A stretch of DNA of 53,323 nucleotides from positions 1 through 53,323 of the forward strand of contig CAIXZH010000107.1 of assembly GCA_903923905.1 (NCBI GenBank), read 5' to 3'. Position 1 is the first letter of the stretch. Every line of letters starts with the position of its first letter. This DNA comes from an uncultured Bacteroidia bacterium (GTDB taxonomy: Bacteria; Bacteroidota; Bacteroidia; Bacteroidales; Prolixibacteraceae). Shown here one piece after another: positions 24,140 to 34,108 of the stretch. The notes below the pieces were generated by a model. That model was not told where the DNA came from, did not search any database, and saw only the letters and a list, made by a program, of their open reading frames with translations. The translations under genes were made by a program, and so were the position numbers.

Positions 24140-26689
24140 ATGATGAGCCAAACAATTGAATCTGCCCCAAGGATTTTCCGTAAAGGGGTAGAATATCTTA
24201 AAAAAGGGAAAAAAGAAAAAGCGATAAAGCGGATAGCTTCATCGCTTAAAAACGGTTTTATGCCTGCTATGGTTCTACTTGATTTAATCGAGCATAAAGA
24301 AGATATTAATCAGGTAGTTACATCTTTTGAGTTTTTAATGAAGAAAGGGTTTTCAGGAGCAACACTGACTATAGGCAGATTATATTATCAGGGTGAGAAT
24401 CGTCCGATTTCGCACCAGGAGTCTGTAAAATGGTTTTTGGAATCTGCGCGTGATAATGGAATTGAGGCCTGTAATTATATCGGTGAAATGCGGGAGAGGG
24501 GAGACGGACTTCCTGTTGATATGAATAAGGCATTTGAATGGTATGAACGGGGCGCCCAACGCGGTGACATCATTGCAAAATATAACATAGGCCGGCTATT
24601 GTCGACAGGAGAGGGTGGTTATAAAGATATGGATGAAGCTGTAGATCATTGGTATGAATCGGCTAAAGGTGGCTATGCACCTGCAATGTTCAAAGTTGGT
24701 GAGATCTTTGAACAAGGGCTCACAGTTCCGGTTAAACTTGCAAAGGCTTTTGAATGGTACTTTAAATCGGCAAAAGGGGGATATGTCGCGGCTTTTGAAA
24801 AAGTCGGTCTTTCCCTGTACGAAGGAAAAGGAACGGAAAAAAATGCAGATGAGGCATTTGAATGGATTTCAAAGATTGAAGGTAATATTTCAGATGAAGT
24901 TGCACTCATTTTAGGTAAGATGTATTTAAAAGGCCAGGGAACTTCCAAGGATTTAGACAAAGCCAAAGAATATCTTCAGCAGGCTGCACAAGCCGATTAT
25001 GTCGAAGCGATTTTACTGATGGGGCGTCTTCTCGATGAGCTGAACGATCCTGAAGCTTATGATTGGTATCACAGGGCAGCAGATAAAGGGAGCGCTGATG
25101 CCCAGGATGCCCTTTCCGGATTTTATTTGAAAAAATCGGACGAAGAGGGAATCGACTGGTTAAAGAAAGCTGCGGCAAACGGGAATCCAGAAGCTATGTT
25201 CAGGTTAGCGCAGAAATATGAAGTAGGCGAAGAGGTTGAGTCTAATCATAAGATATCGGTTGAATATTATAAAAAGGCAGCTGATAAAGGGATTATCGAA
25301 GCCCAGTTTAAATATGCGAGTCTTCTGCTTGCCGGGGAGATCACCAGTAAAGACAATCAATCGGCAGCCGATTATTTTAATCGTGCTGCAGTGGCAGGCC
25401 ATCCCCGGGCTGCTTATCTGATTGGAATTATCCATGAAAAAAGCTTAAGTTACTGGTCTGAAAAGGAAAAAGCGTTTGAATGGTTTTTAAAGGCTGCAGA
25501 TTTGGGTGTCCCCGGTGCAATGTTCAGGGTTGGCGTTTATTATGAAAATGGGATCACGAAGCCTTTGAATACTGACGAGGCGTTCAAATGGTATAAAAAA
25601 GCGGCTGATGCAGGTTATCCCAAAGCAGTGTTCAACCTGGGGGTTATGTACGAGTCAGGGAACGGAATCAGTCAGAATATGCAAAAGGCTGTAGAACAAT
25701 ATGAAATTGCTGCCGGACTCGGAGTTGCCGAAGCGATGAACAATCTTGGTAATGCTTACCACCAGGGAAAAGGAATTGATGTCAATCCTGCCGAAGCGCT
25801 AAAATGGTATACAAAGGCCGATGCAGCTGGTTTCTATTTGGGAACTTATAACCTTGGTGTTTTGAACTATTTTGGTGATACCGGTGAGAAGGATTTTGAA
25901 AAAGCTTTCCAATGTTTTAAAAAAGCTTCCGAGGCTGGGTATGCCCAGGCCCAATACAACCTTGCCGGAATGTATTATTTCGGTGAAGGGACAGAAAAAA
26001 ATGTAAATGAGGCATTTAACTACTATTCAAAAGCAGCAGAAAACGGATTTACGGATGCATGGAAGAACCTGGGCGATATGTATTTAAACGGAGACGGAGT
26101 TCAGAAGAACGTCGATAAAGCAATTCTAAGTCTTGAAAAAGCAGCTGAGGCCGGGGATAATGAGGCAAGGTATGAGCTGGGAAGGATTCTTTTTACTACA
26201 ACCGGTTTTCAGGATTTTTCCAAAGCGTTTCAAAACCTTCAGAAGGCTGCTGAAAATGGATATGTACCGGCCTATAACTTATTAGGTGTCCTTTTGGTTT
26301 CCAGGAAGTTTTCGGAGAGGAATCCGGCAAAAGCCTGGGAATGGTTTGAAAAAGGGGCAACAGAGCAGATAAAACCCGCTGTTTTAAACCAGTCAACTTT
26401 CTTAAAAAGAGGAGAGAATGGTGAGGTCGATTATCAAAAAGCGTTTGGAATACTTGAATCACTTGTCCAGAACGATCCGGATAAAACAGCTGCATATTTG
26501 CTTGCATTATTGATTTTATCGGGAGAGTGCCAGGTAAAGGATCAGTCGATTGCACGGAAATACCTTGAAATATCGGCTGAAAAAGGCTGTTTGCCTGCAG
26601 CTAAATTATTAGATAACAATGAATTGTTTACAGGTCCGGCAGTTCTGAATTTCTGGGAGGACTATATTGTGGAGGATTCGGAAGAGTAA
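24140..26689 (+). CDS. Large Sel1-repeat (TPR-like) protein
   Basis: The 849-residue protein is built almost wholly of Sel1-like repeats of about 36 residues, each with the pattern A...WY.KAA..G...A...LG..Y..G.G (for example around residues 125-160 and 505-570). By eye there are about 20 repeats. Such arrays form curved helical solenoids that bind other proteins. There is no signal peptide, so it is probably cytoplasmic. The first residues (MMSQTIES) show two adjacent ATGs. Its partner is unknown and neighbours offer no hint. A strong bidirectional hairpin follows it. Confidence 0.93.
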   Translation: MMSQTIESAPRIFRKGVEYLKKGKKEKAIKRIASSLKNGFMPAMVLLDLIEHKEDINQVVTSFEFLMKKGFSGATLTIGRLYYQGENRPISHQESVKWFLESARDNGIEACNYIGEMRERGDGLPVDMNKAFEWYERGAQRGDIIAKYNIGRLLSTGEGGYKDMDEAVDHWYESAKGGYAPAMFKVGEIFEQGLTVPVKLAKAFEWYFKSAKGGYVAAFEKVGLSLYEGKGTEKNADEAFEWISKIEGNISDEVALILGKMYLKGQGTSKDLDKAKEYLQQAAQADYVEAILLMGRLLDELNDPEAYDWYHRAADKGSADAQDALSGFYLKKSDEEGIDWLKKAAANGNPEAMFRLAQKYEVGEEVESNHKISVEYYKKAADKGIIEAQFKYASLLLAGEITSKDNQSAADYFNRAAVAGHPRAAYLIGIIHEKSLSYWSEKEKAFEWFLKAADLGVPGAMFRVGVYYENGITKPLNTDEAFKWYKKAADAGYPKAVFNLGVMYESGNGISQNMQKAVEQYEIAAGLGVAEAMNNLGNAYHQGKGIDVNPAEALKWYTKADAAGFYLGTYNLGVLNYFGDTGEKDFEKAFQCFKKASEAGYAQAQYNLAGMYYFGEGTEKNVNEAFNYYSKAAENGFTDAWKNLGDMYLNGDGVQKNVDKAILSLEKAAEAGDNEARYELGRILFTTTGFQDFSKAFQNLQKAAENGYVPAYNLLGVLLVSRKFSERNPAKAWEWFEKGATEQIKPAVLNQSTFLKRGENGEVDYQKAFGILESLVQNDPDKTAAYLLALLILSGECQVKDQSIARKYLEISAEKGCLPAAKLLDNNELFTGPAVLNFWEDYIVEDSEE

Positions 26690-26696
26690 ACAGAAA

Positions 26697-26733
26697 ATAA
26701 TTACCCGATCCATGAATTGAATCGGGTAATTAT
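26697..26733. terminator. Strong bidirectional terminator, Sel1 gene / purL
   Basis: ATAATTACCCGAT (26697-26709) pairs perfectly with ATCGGGTAATTAT (26721-26733). It lies between two convergent genes, 8 bp past the Sel1 stop codon and 3 bp from the purL stop codon. Confidence 0.85.
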
Positions 26734-26735
26734 GG

Positions 26736-29700
26736 TCAGCCCCTATTTTGTTTAATCCAATTCAGTGCATTTAAAAATGCCTCAATCCACGGAGTAACCT
26801 GATCATCATTTCTTTCGGCTGGATAGTTCGCCCATTGCCAGGGATATATCGCCCTTTCAATATGAGGCATCATTGCCAGATGTCGGCCATCCTCTGAGCA
26901 AATCGCGGCTGTATCATAATCCGATCCATTTGGATTACCGGGATAATTACTATAGGAGAATTTAGCGGGAATACGGTATTTTTCCTCAGCAAACGGCATT
27001 ACAAATTTTCCTTCGCCGTGTGCAACCCAGGTCCCAAGAGTTTTGCCTGTGAGAGACCCAAACATCACTGAATTATTGTCTAATACATCAACACTGACAA
27101 AGCACGATTCAAATTTATGAGAATCGTTATGTGTCATTTTAACACTCTCAGTGTGACCGGGATTGATCAGGTCAAGTTCAACCATTAGCTGACATCCGTT
27201 ACAAATGCCCAGGCTGAGTGTATCCGTCCGTTTATAGAAGTTTTCGAGTGCCGTTTTTGCTTTTTCGTTGCATCGGAAGGCGCCGGCCCAACCTTTGGCT
27301 GATCCGAGTACATCTGAATTTGAGAAGCCCCCGACAAAAACGATCAGGTTTAGCTCCTCAAGTGTCTCCCTTCCGCTGATGAGGTCAGTCATATGGACGT
27401 CTTTTACATCAAATCCGGCCAGATACATACTCCATGCCATTTCCCGGTCACCATTGCTTCCCTTTTCGCGGATAATTGCCGCTTTTATCCCGGAAAGCAT
27501 GCGACGTAAAGGATCTATACCCAATGTTTTAAATTGGCCTGAAAATGAACCAAGGTTGAATCTTAGTTCATTCTTTTTATAATTTTTATAGCGCTCCAAT
27601 GCAAGTACTTCCCCTGTTTGACGACGGTCTAGCAGGTACGACGGTTTAAACCACTTATCGCGAAGTGCATCAATATCGAACAGAAATTTATCTGTACCAT
27701 TTATTAAAGTAATCTCACGACCATTTGTCGGTTTACCGATCTTAAAAAAGAAAATACCACAGGAAGTCATGATCTTTTCAAATTCCACAGAGTCTTTAGG
27801 CTGAACGACGATGCCCGGATTTTCACTGAAGAGTAACTTAACAGAATCGGTTTCATTTAATCCGGTAAGATCCGCCTCAATACCACCCTCGTTTTGGGCA
27901 AAACACATCTCCAGCAGGGTTGTTAAAATTCCGCCAGAAGAGATATCATGTCCTGATATAATTAGTTGATTTTCTATTAATTGTTGTATGGTATTAAAAG
28001 CTTTAATAAAGTAATCAGTATCTGAAACGGTAGGAGTATTTTCTCCTAATTGACTTAATGTTTGGGCTAGTGAACTGCCGCCCAGAGACCTTGGTGCATT
28101 TGAAAAATCCAGGTAATAAATTGGTTTGGAAGGATTGGAGAGCAGCACCGGTTCTACCACCTTACGAATGTCTGAAACTTCTCCTGAAGCTGAGATAATT
28201 ACAGTTCCCGGAGCATAAACAACATCATTCTTATATTTTTGAGTCATCGATAGAGAGTCTTTACCGGTAGGAATGTTAATTCCAAGGGCGCAGGCAAATT
28301 TGGAAGCAGCCTCCACACCCGAATAAAGGCGGAAATTTTCACCTTGATTTTTAGCAGGCCACATCCAGTTAGCTGACAATGAGATCCCTTTGATCTGATG
28401 AGTAAGGGGTGCCCAGATAATATTAGTCAGAGATTCTGCAATGGAAAGGATAGACCCATTTGCCGCATCAATCAGACCTGCTACCGGTGCATGTCCCAAC
28501 GAAGTGGCAATCCCTTTCTTTCCCTGATAATCAATCGCCACTACTCCAAGGTTATTCAATGGCAGTTGTAATTTTCCGGCACACTGTTGTTTAGCAATTT
28601 TGCCGGTTACTGACCTGTCAACCTTATTGGTAAGCCAATCCTTACATCCAACGGACTCAAGTTGCAGAACCTGTTCTATATAATAATATACCTGTGATTT
28701 ATCATATTTTACCGCCGGGAATGATGCAACTTTGGATTGATCTTCCAAAACAGTCTTGGGGGGTTTGCCAAACATATAAGCAAGCTCCCAATTGATTGGT
28801 TTCTCTCCGGTTTTCCGGTTAAGAAAAGTGAATTTGTGGTTCCCCGTGGTTTCTCCAATTACATAAATTGGGGAACGTTCGCGCTCTGCAATACGGGTAA
28901 TCAGCTCAATATTTTCACCGCTGGTTACAAATCCCATTCTTTCCTGTGATTCATTTCCAACAATCTCTTTAGCCGATAGGGTAGGGTCCCCAACGGGTAA
29001 TTGGTCGATATATATCTCTCCACCAGTCTCTTCCACCAATTCTGAGAGGCAATTTAAATGTCCTCCGGCACCGTGATCATGAATCGAAATAATCGGATTA
29101 TTGCCCGATTCAGCTAATGCCCGTATCGTGTTGTAGGCTCTTTTTTGCATTTCAGGGTTGGCCCTCTGCACCGCATTTAATTCGATGTGGTTCTCAAACT
29201 CACCCGTATCAACTGATGAAACGGCTCCGCCACCCATCCCAATGCGGTAATTATCGCCACCCAGTAGAACGACTTTATCCCCAATTCCAGGGACACTTTT
29301 CAGACAATCCTCCTGTCGGGCATAGCCGATACCGCCGGCTTGCATGATTACTTTATCGTAACCAAATTTCTTCTTATTCTCAAAATGCTCAAAGGTCAGA
29401 ACTGAACCATTGATGATTGGCTGACCAAATTTATTTCCAAAATCAGAGGCTCCATTTGATGCTTTGATTAAGATATCCTCAGGCGCCTGATATAACCATG
29501 GTCTGGGTTCGGTAGCTTCTTCCCAGGAACGACCCTCCTCATCATTTCTTGAATAGGAGGTCATATAAACAGCAGTACCTGCGATGGGAAAGCTGCCCTT
29601 GCCTCCGGCCATGCGGTCCCGTATTTCGCCTCCTGTACCGGTAGCTGCACCATTAAATGGCTCAACGGTTGTCGGGAAATTGTGCGTCTCAGCTTTTAGC

Positions 29701-30425
29701 GAAAGAACGGTTTGGATATCCGTTACCTGGAAGAAATCGGGTTTATCTTGGGTTGCCGGTGCAAATTGCTCTGAATCAGGACCCTGGCTAAACGAACAGT
29801 TATCTTTGTAGGCCGAAAGTATGGTATTCGGGTTTGCCTGGGTTGTTTTCTTGATTAGCTGGAAAAGTGTTGACTCTTTTTCGACTCCATCAATTATGAA
29901 GTTTCCGTTAAATATTTTGTGACGGCAATGTTCCGAATTGACCTGAGAGAACCCAAATACCTCGCTGTCAGTTAGTTTACGGCCAAGTTTATCAGCAACA
30001 CCATTTAGGTAGATGATCTCATCTTCGCTCAGGGCTAATCCTTCGCGACTGCTGTAAGTGGCAATATCGTCTATCGATAATATGGGTTCAGGCTGATGGT
30101 TGATCACAAATATTTGTTGATTGAGTCCATGGTAGACAACCTGGAGCATTGGGTCAAAATAGGGTTGATCCTGCTGTGATGCGAAGAATTCTTCGATTCT
30201 TACTATGCTACGAATGCCCATGTTTTGAGTAATTTCAACGGCGTTCGTACTCCACGGGGTGATCATCTCTTTCCTTGGGCCAATGTAAACTCCTGATATA
30301 TAATCACTGGCAATCAGTGTGGCCTCATCAAACAACCAGACTAATTTCTCGAGATCGGAAGGGGATAATTCGCTTTGGGTATCAACGGCAATCAGATTTG
30401 ATTTTCCTTTAAAAAAGAGGATCAT
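26736..30425 (-). CDS. purL: Phosphoribosylformylglycinamidine synthase, fused PurL-PurQ type
   Basis: The 1229-residue single-chain enzyme has the FGAM synthase core (the TxHNFPTTVEPF segment, GGxRDRMAGGKGS-like loop, and DHGAGGH) and a C-terminal class I glutamine amidotransferase with LSLGICNGCQL, whose Cys is the nucleophile, and its His-Glu in PHIERAIYPWQW. It makes FGAM from FGAR, glutamine and ATP, the fourth step of purine synthesis. The long fused form matches that of Gammaproteobacteria and many Bacteroidota. It is monocistronic, with a promoter at 30470-30498. Confidence 0.97.
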   Translation of the reverse strand: MILFFKGKSNLIAVDTQSELSPSDLEKLVWLFDEATLIASDYISGVYIGPRKEMITPWSTNAVEITQNMGIRSIVRIEEFFASQQDQPYFDPMLQVVYHGLNQQIFVINHQPEPILSIDDIATYSSREGLALSEDEIIYLNGVADKLGRKLTDSEVFGFSQVNSEHCRHKIFNGNFIIDGVEKESTLFQLIKKTTQANPNTILSAYKDNCSFSQGPDSEQFAPATQDKPDFFQVTDIQTVLSLKAETHNFPTTVEPFNGAATGTGGEIRDRMAGGKGSFPIAGTAVYMTSYSRNDEEGRSWEEATEPRPWLYQAPEDILIKASNGASDFGNKFGQPIINGSVLTFEHFENKKKFGYDKVIMQAGGIGYARQEDCLKSVPGIGDKVVLLGGDNYRIGMGGGAVSSVDTGEFENHIELNAVQRANPEMQKRAYNTIRALAESGNNPIISIHDHGAGGHLNCLSELVEETGGEIYIDQLPVGDPTLSAKEIVGNESQERMGFVTSGENIELITRIAERERSPIYVIGETTGNHKFTFLNRKTGEKPINWELAYMFGKPPKTVLEDQSKVASFPAVKYDKSQVYYYIEQVLQLESVGCKDWLTNKVDRSVTGKIAKQQCAGKLQLPLNNLGVVAIDYQGKKGIATSLGHAPVAGLIDAANGSILSIAESLTNIIWAPLTHQIKGISLSANWMWPAKNQGENFRLYSGVEAASKFACALGINIPTGKDSLSMTQKYKNDVVYAPGTVIISASGEVSDIRKVVEPVLLSNPSKPIYYLDFSNAPRSLGGSSLAQTLSQLGENTPTVSDTDYFIKAFNTIQQLIENQLIISGHDISSGGILTTLLEMCFAQNEGGIEADLTGLNETDSVKLLFSENPGIVVQPKDSVEFEKIMTSCGIFFFKIGKPTNGREITLINGTDKFLFDIDALRDKWFKPSYLLDRRQTGEVLALERYKNYKKNELRFNLGSFSGQFKTLGIDPLRRMLSGIKAAIIREKGSNGDREMAWSMYLAGFDVKDVHMTDLISGRETLEELNLIVFVGGFSNSDVLGSAKGWAGAFRCNEKAKTALENFYKRTDTLSLGICNGCQLMVELDLINPGHTESVKMTHNDSHKFESCFVSVDVLDNNSVMFGSLTGKTLGTWVAHGEGKFVMPFAEEKYRIPAKFSYSNYPGNPNGSDYDTAAICSEDGRHLAMMPHIERAIYPWQWANYPAERNDDQVTPWIEAFLNALNWIKQNRG

Positions 30426-30469
30426 TGAGGTTTGTTTTAGTTGACTGAGTCAAGGGTTATCAATAGTGG

Positions 30470-30498
30470 CAAAGATAAGGAAAAAATATGCTCGGCAA
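30470..30498 (-). promoter_or_regulatory. Promoter of purL
   Basis: On the minus strand TTG (plus 30496-30498) and TATCTTTG (plus 30470-30477) are separated by 18 bp, a good Bacteroidota -33/-7 pair, 45 bp upstream of the start codon at 30425. I see no purine riboswitch in the 5' leader. Confidence 0.6.
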
Positions 30499-30638
30499 CT
30501 GACCTTTGACATCTGGGGACTGGTTTTTGGCAACAGGCTTTGGGCAAATCGCGGAATAATCACGACAAGCACATTGCTTTAGTCAAAAATTTAAGTTCGT
30601 TTCATAAAATTGTCGAAATGTCGAATTTTCAAATTGCG

Positions 30639-32120
30639 TTACTCTTCCTGTTTCCATTCAGTAATCTTAATCAAAGAGGGGAAGGCCTTCGGTTTATAAA
30701 TGGACTGATTGTAAAAAATTCGGATACATTCCTGGATTCCTTCCGTTATACTTGGATGAGGATGAATGCTTTGCAGAACTTCATGCAACCGGATATCAGA
30801 ATTTATCAGGTAAGCTATTGAGACAATAAAAGCGGAAGCCTGGGGTCCTGCTGCCCTCATTCCCAGAATCTTTTCAGTCCCGTCGTTACTTACTATGATC
30901 TTTACAAACCCTTTGGTACTTCGCATTGCAATTGCGCGGTTCACTAGTTCGTTCGAATAGTAAATTGCCTTGTAAGGAATTTTTTGATCCCTTAAAATCT
31001 TCTCATTTGCCCCTACCGATGCCAGTTCCGGTTTAAAGAACATCAATGTTGGCATATAAGAATAGTCCAGAGGTAAGGCAGATTGTCCGTAAATAGCTTC
31101 CACGATAAATCTTCCCTGTTCCTCGGCTACTCCATATAGTGCTTTTTGTCCTGTCACATCACCTGCGGCAAAGATATTGCATCCTTTAAAATCCCCGATA
31201 GCGCATTCTTCGTTAATATGCAGATACCCTTTCACATTAGCCCTGATCGCTACATTTTCCAGCCCTAAACCTTTGGTATTCGCATCCCGACCAATTGAAA
31301 CCAGAATGATATCAACTTCCACTACCTGGCTGTGGCCATCATCATAATCCAAAACTACTTCCAGATGATCTTTTGCTTTACGGACATTGCGTAATGTGGC
31401 TGTGTGATGGATGATTACCCCATTCCGCTCCAGGTTGTTGGATACAAAATCGCTCACATCATCATCCTCAAAGGGGATTACCCGATGGGCTTTATCCAGC
31501 AGATGAACTTCTGTTTGTTTGAAATTCGAAAATATGGTGGCAAATTCACAACCAATGATTCCCGATCCCAGAATCATCATCCTTTCAGGAAAGCGGTCCA
31601 GATTGAGCAATCCGTCCGAGTCGAAGATTTGTTTCTGATCCACAGGTAATTCAGGAAGTTCGCGAGGTTTCGAACCAGTTGCTATTATAATATAATCAGC
31701 TTCAATAGTTTCTAAACCATTTTCCCCTTCAATCCGAAGGGTGTGCCGGTCAATAAATTTGGCAAAACCCCGTTTGTAGGTGATTGTTCCTGTTTCATTA
31801 TTATTTGTTGAAAATGACTCGATTTGTGACAACATCTGGTACTGCTTGGTTTTTGCAGCAGCGAGAACAGTCTTTTTAACCATATTATAATCGACCTGCA
31901 ATCCCGATGCCCTGTAACCACGGTCGACGGCTGCTGCAATGGAATAATCGACTGAAAGCTCCCACATTGTTTTAGAAGTTAGTGGGCCATTCATGATTCC
32001 AGTGCCTCCAATGTGCCCTGCTTCAATCAGACAGACATTTTTTCCAAAATCAACAGCTCTCATTGTTGCTGCAAAACCTCCCGGACCGCTACCTATAATA
32101 GCCAGATCGAATTTTGTCAT
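30639..32120 (-). CDS. Dihydrolipoamide-dehydrogenase-like flavoprotein lacking the redox cysteines
   Basis: The 493-residue protein aligns along its length with class I flavin disulfide reductases: FAD loop IIGSGPGGFAA (8-18), an NAD-binding region with ILGSGIIGCEFATIF, the second FAD motif IFAAGDVTGQKALYG, and the C-terminal HPHPSITEG. The CxxxxC pair is gone: the two positions are Gly41 and Pro46 (GGTGIMNGPLTSK). The partner His455 and Glu460 remain. So it cannot work as a disulfide reductase; it may pass electrons from NAD(P)H to another acceptor, or be a transhydrogenase-like enzyme. It stands between purL and the divergent CoA-transferase operon. Confidence 0.85.
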   Translation of the reverse strand: MTKFDLAIIGSGPGGFAATMRAVDFGKNVCLIEAGHIGGTGIMNGPLTSKTMWELSVDYSIAAAVDRGYRASGLQVDYNMVKKTVLAAAKTKQYQMLSQIESFSTNNNETGTITYKRGFAKFIDRHTLRIEGENGLETIEADYIIIATGSKPRELPELPVDQKQIFDSDGLLNLDRFPERMMILGSGIIGCEFATIFSNFKQTEVHLLDKAHRVIPFEDDDVSDFVSNNLERNGVIIHHTATLRNVRKAKDHLEVVLDYDDGHSQVVEVDIILVSIGRDANTKGLGLENVAIRANVKGYLHINEECAIGDFKGCNIFAAGDVTGQKALYGVAEEQGRFIVEAIYGQSALPLDYSYMPTLMFFKPELASVGANEKILRDQKIPYKAIYYSNELVNRAIAMRSTKGFVKIIVSNDGTEKILGMRAAGPQASAFIVSIAYLINSDIRLHEVLQSIHPHPSITEGIQECIRIFYNQSIYKPKAFPSLIKITEWKQEE

Positions 32121-32143
32121 ATTTTATCATGATTATGAATAAG

Positions 32144-32151
32144 CAAACATA
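32144..32151 (-). promoter_or_regulatory. -7 box of the flavoprotein gene
   Basis: The minus strand reads TATGTTTG (TAnnTTTG) 24 bp upstream of the start codon at 32120. The -33 region is weak. Confidence 0.4.
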
Positions 32152-32332
32152 CAAAAGTTTAATAAAGTTCATAGAGAGTTCGTTACAAAATTCTGAGGAT
32201 TATTTAAAAATCAAAAATTTCAAATTTTCGGGTCGATATTTTGAAAATATAGGATTTTAACCACATAAGTTCTTTTTCAAGTGGGTATTAATATTTAATT
32301 TAGCGCCGTATTAAAATCAATTATTTTATCAT

Positions 32333-33643
32333 ATGAAGCAAGTTAGGTATGTTACGGCAGAAGAAGCGGTTAAGGTAATCAAATCTGGTGACCGGGTCCA
32401 TTTAAGTAGCGTTGCAGTTACCCCACACCGGTTAATCAAAGCAATGGTTGAGCGCGGACGCGCCGGAGAACTTTATGATATCAAAATTCAGCACCTTCAT
32501 ATCGAAGGCCCTGTAGAATATGCTAATCCTGAATTTGAAGGGGTTTTCAATGCTCAGCAATTTTTTGTTGGTGCCAACCTGCGTAAGCAAACTCAGGCAG
32601 GATATGCTGATTATATCCCTGTTTTCCTCAGCGAGACTCAAAAACTAATTCGTGAAGGTTATCTGAAAGTCAATGTAGCCTTGATTATGGTATCCTTACC
32701 TGACAAACATGGTTATGTTTCTTTAGGTACCTCAGTAGATGCAACATTGGCTGCTGTTGAATGTGCAGATGTAGTGATTGCCCTTGTTAATCCAAACGTA
32801 CCACGGGCCTGGGGTGATGCAATGATCTCGTTGGATCAGATTGATATTTTTGTTGAAGATGATGCACCCCTGTATGCCCATAAACTTGAACCATTGTCCG
32901 AAATGGACATCGCTATTGGTAAAAATGTGGCTGCTTTAATCGAAGATGGGGCTTGCTTACAGATGGGAATTGGGGGAATTCCCAATGCCGTTCTTTCTCA
33001 GCTCGGCAATCATAAAAACCTGGGTGTTCACACCGAGATGTTTGCCGATGGAATCCTTCCACTTGTTGAAAAAGGGATCGTTACAGGCAGTATGAAAAGT
33101 ATTGATAAAGGTAAAATGGTTGCCTCCTTCCTGATGGGATCCAAAGAATTATATGATTTTGTTGATGATAATCCGTTAGTAGCCATGATGGATGTCGGTC
33201 ATACCAATAACGTTGCTGTAATCCGGAAACTGGACCGCGTTACTGCTATTAATTCTGCTTTGGCGATAGATTTAACCGGTCAGGTCTGTGCCGATTCAAT
33301 TGGAATTAAGCATTATTCGGGAGTTGGCGGCCAGATTGACTTTATTCGTGGTGCAGGTCACTCATTTCGTGGAAGACCAATCATCGCAATGCCATCGGTA
33401 ACCGAAAAGGGGTTATCTAAAATCAGTCCGACACTCATTGAAGGTTCAGGTGTGGTATCTACAAGGGCTAATATTCACTGGGTGGTAACGGAATTTGGAG
33501 CGGTTAACCTCTATGGTAAAACATTACAGGAAAGGGCTAAATTGCTTATTTCAATATCCCATCCAAATCATCAGGAAGCGCTCGATAAGGCAGCCTTTGA
33601 ACGTTTTGGTCCACATTACCGTTTTATACCCGTTTCCAAATAA
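32333..33643 (+). CDS. Acetyl-CoA hydrolase/transferase family CoA-transferase
   Basis: The 436-residue protein is a class I CoA-transferase of the 4-hydroxybutyrate/butyrate:acetate type: the conserved GIGGIPNAV segment, and the catalytic Glu in LGVHTEMFADG, where the family forms its glutamyl-CoA thioester. It moves CoA between short-chain acids. As the first gene of the methylmalonyl-CoA decarboxylase operon it probably uses propionyl-CoA, exchanging CoA with acetate or succinate. The substrate is an inference from the neighbours; true propionyl-CoA:succinate transferases of the other subfamily are longer (about 500 residues). No strong promoter box is visible in its 212-bp upstream region. 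Confidence 0.85.
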   Translation: MKQVRYVTAEEAVKVIKSGDRVHLSSVAVTPHRLIKAMVERGRAGELYDIKIQHLHIEGPVEYANPEFEGVFNAQQFFVGANLRKQTQAGYADYIPVFLSETQKLIREGYLKVNVALIMVSLPDKHGYVSLGTSVDATLAAVECADVVIALVNPNVPRAWGDAMISLDQIDIFVEDDAPLYAHKLEPLSEMDIAIGKNVAALIEDGACLQMGIGGIPNAVLSQLGNHKNLGVHTEMFADGILPLVEKGIVTGSMKSIDKGKMVASFLMGSKELYDFVDDNPLVAMMDVGHTNNVAVIRKLDRVTAINSALAIDLTGQVCADSIGIKHYSGVGGQIDFIRGAGHSFRGRPIIAMPSVTEKGLSKISPTLIEGSGVVSTRANIHWVVTEFGAVNLYGKTLQERAKLLISISHPNHQEALDKAAFERFGPHYRFIPVSK

Positions 33644-33676
33644 CCTATTTCAATAAATTCTAATAAGCAATTCGAA

Positions 33677-34078
33677 ATGAATATATCACATATTGAGCAT
33701 ATTGGCATCGCAGTCGTAAGTCTTGAAACTGCAATCCCCTATTACGAAACGTTGTTGGGTACCAAATGTTATGCCACAGAAGTTGTTGCAGATCAAAAAG
33801 TAAAGACGGCCTTTTTCAAAGTTGGTCAGACCAAAATTGAGTTGCTGGAATCAACAGATCCGGAAGGGCCAATCGGTAAATTTCTTGAGAAGAAAGGTCC
33901 CGGAGTTCATCATTTGGCTTTTGCCGTTGATGATGTCAATAGCGCTCTTCAGCAGGCCGGTGAGGCAGGAATTCAATTAATTGATAAACAGTCCAGAAAA
34001 GGTGCCGAAGGGTTGAATATTGGCTTTTTACATCCAAAATCGACATTGGGAGTACTTACCGAACTTTGCAGTGAATAG
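33677..34078 (+). CDS. mce: Methylmalonyl-CoA epimerase
   Basis: The 133-residue vicinal-oxygen-chelate protein has His7 and His10 in ISHIEHIGIAV, the KIELLES strand, GVHHLAFAVDDV and a final Glu in VLTELCSE. His, His and Glu of this pattern bind the metal. It interconverts (R)- and (S)-methylmalonyl-CoA, feeding the decarboxylase with the right isomer from the B12-dependent mutase, which is not in the window. It lies 33 bp after the CoA-transferase and 30 bp before mmdA, in the standard Bacteroidota order. Confidence 0.93.
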   Translation: MNISHIEHIGIAVVSLETAIPYYETLLGTKCYATEVVADQKVKTAFFKVGQTKIELLESTDPEGPIGKFLEKKGPGVHHLAFAVDDVNSALQQAGEAGIQLIDKQSRKGAEGLNIGFLHPKSTLGVLTELCSE

Positions 34079-34108
34079 TTCACAGTTAAATATATAATTA
34101 ATAGTACG

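Noticed and set aside
30639-32120. E3 component (lpd) of the 2-oxoglutarate dehydrogenase encoded at the right edge
   Set aside because: Both redox cysteines are missing and the gene is 20 kb away in an unrelated neighbourhood.
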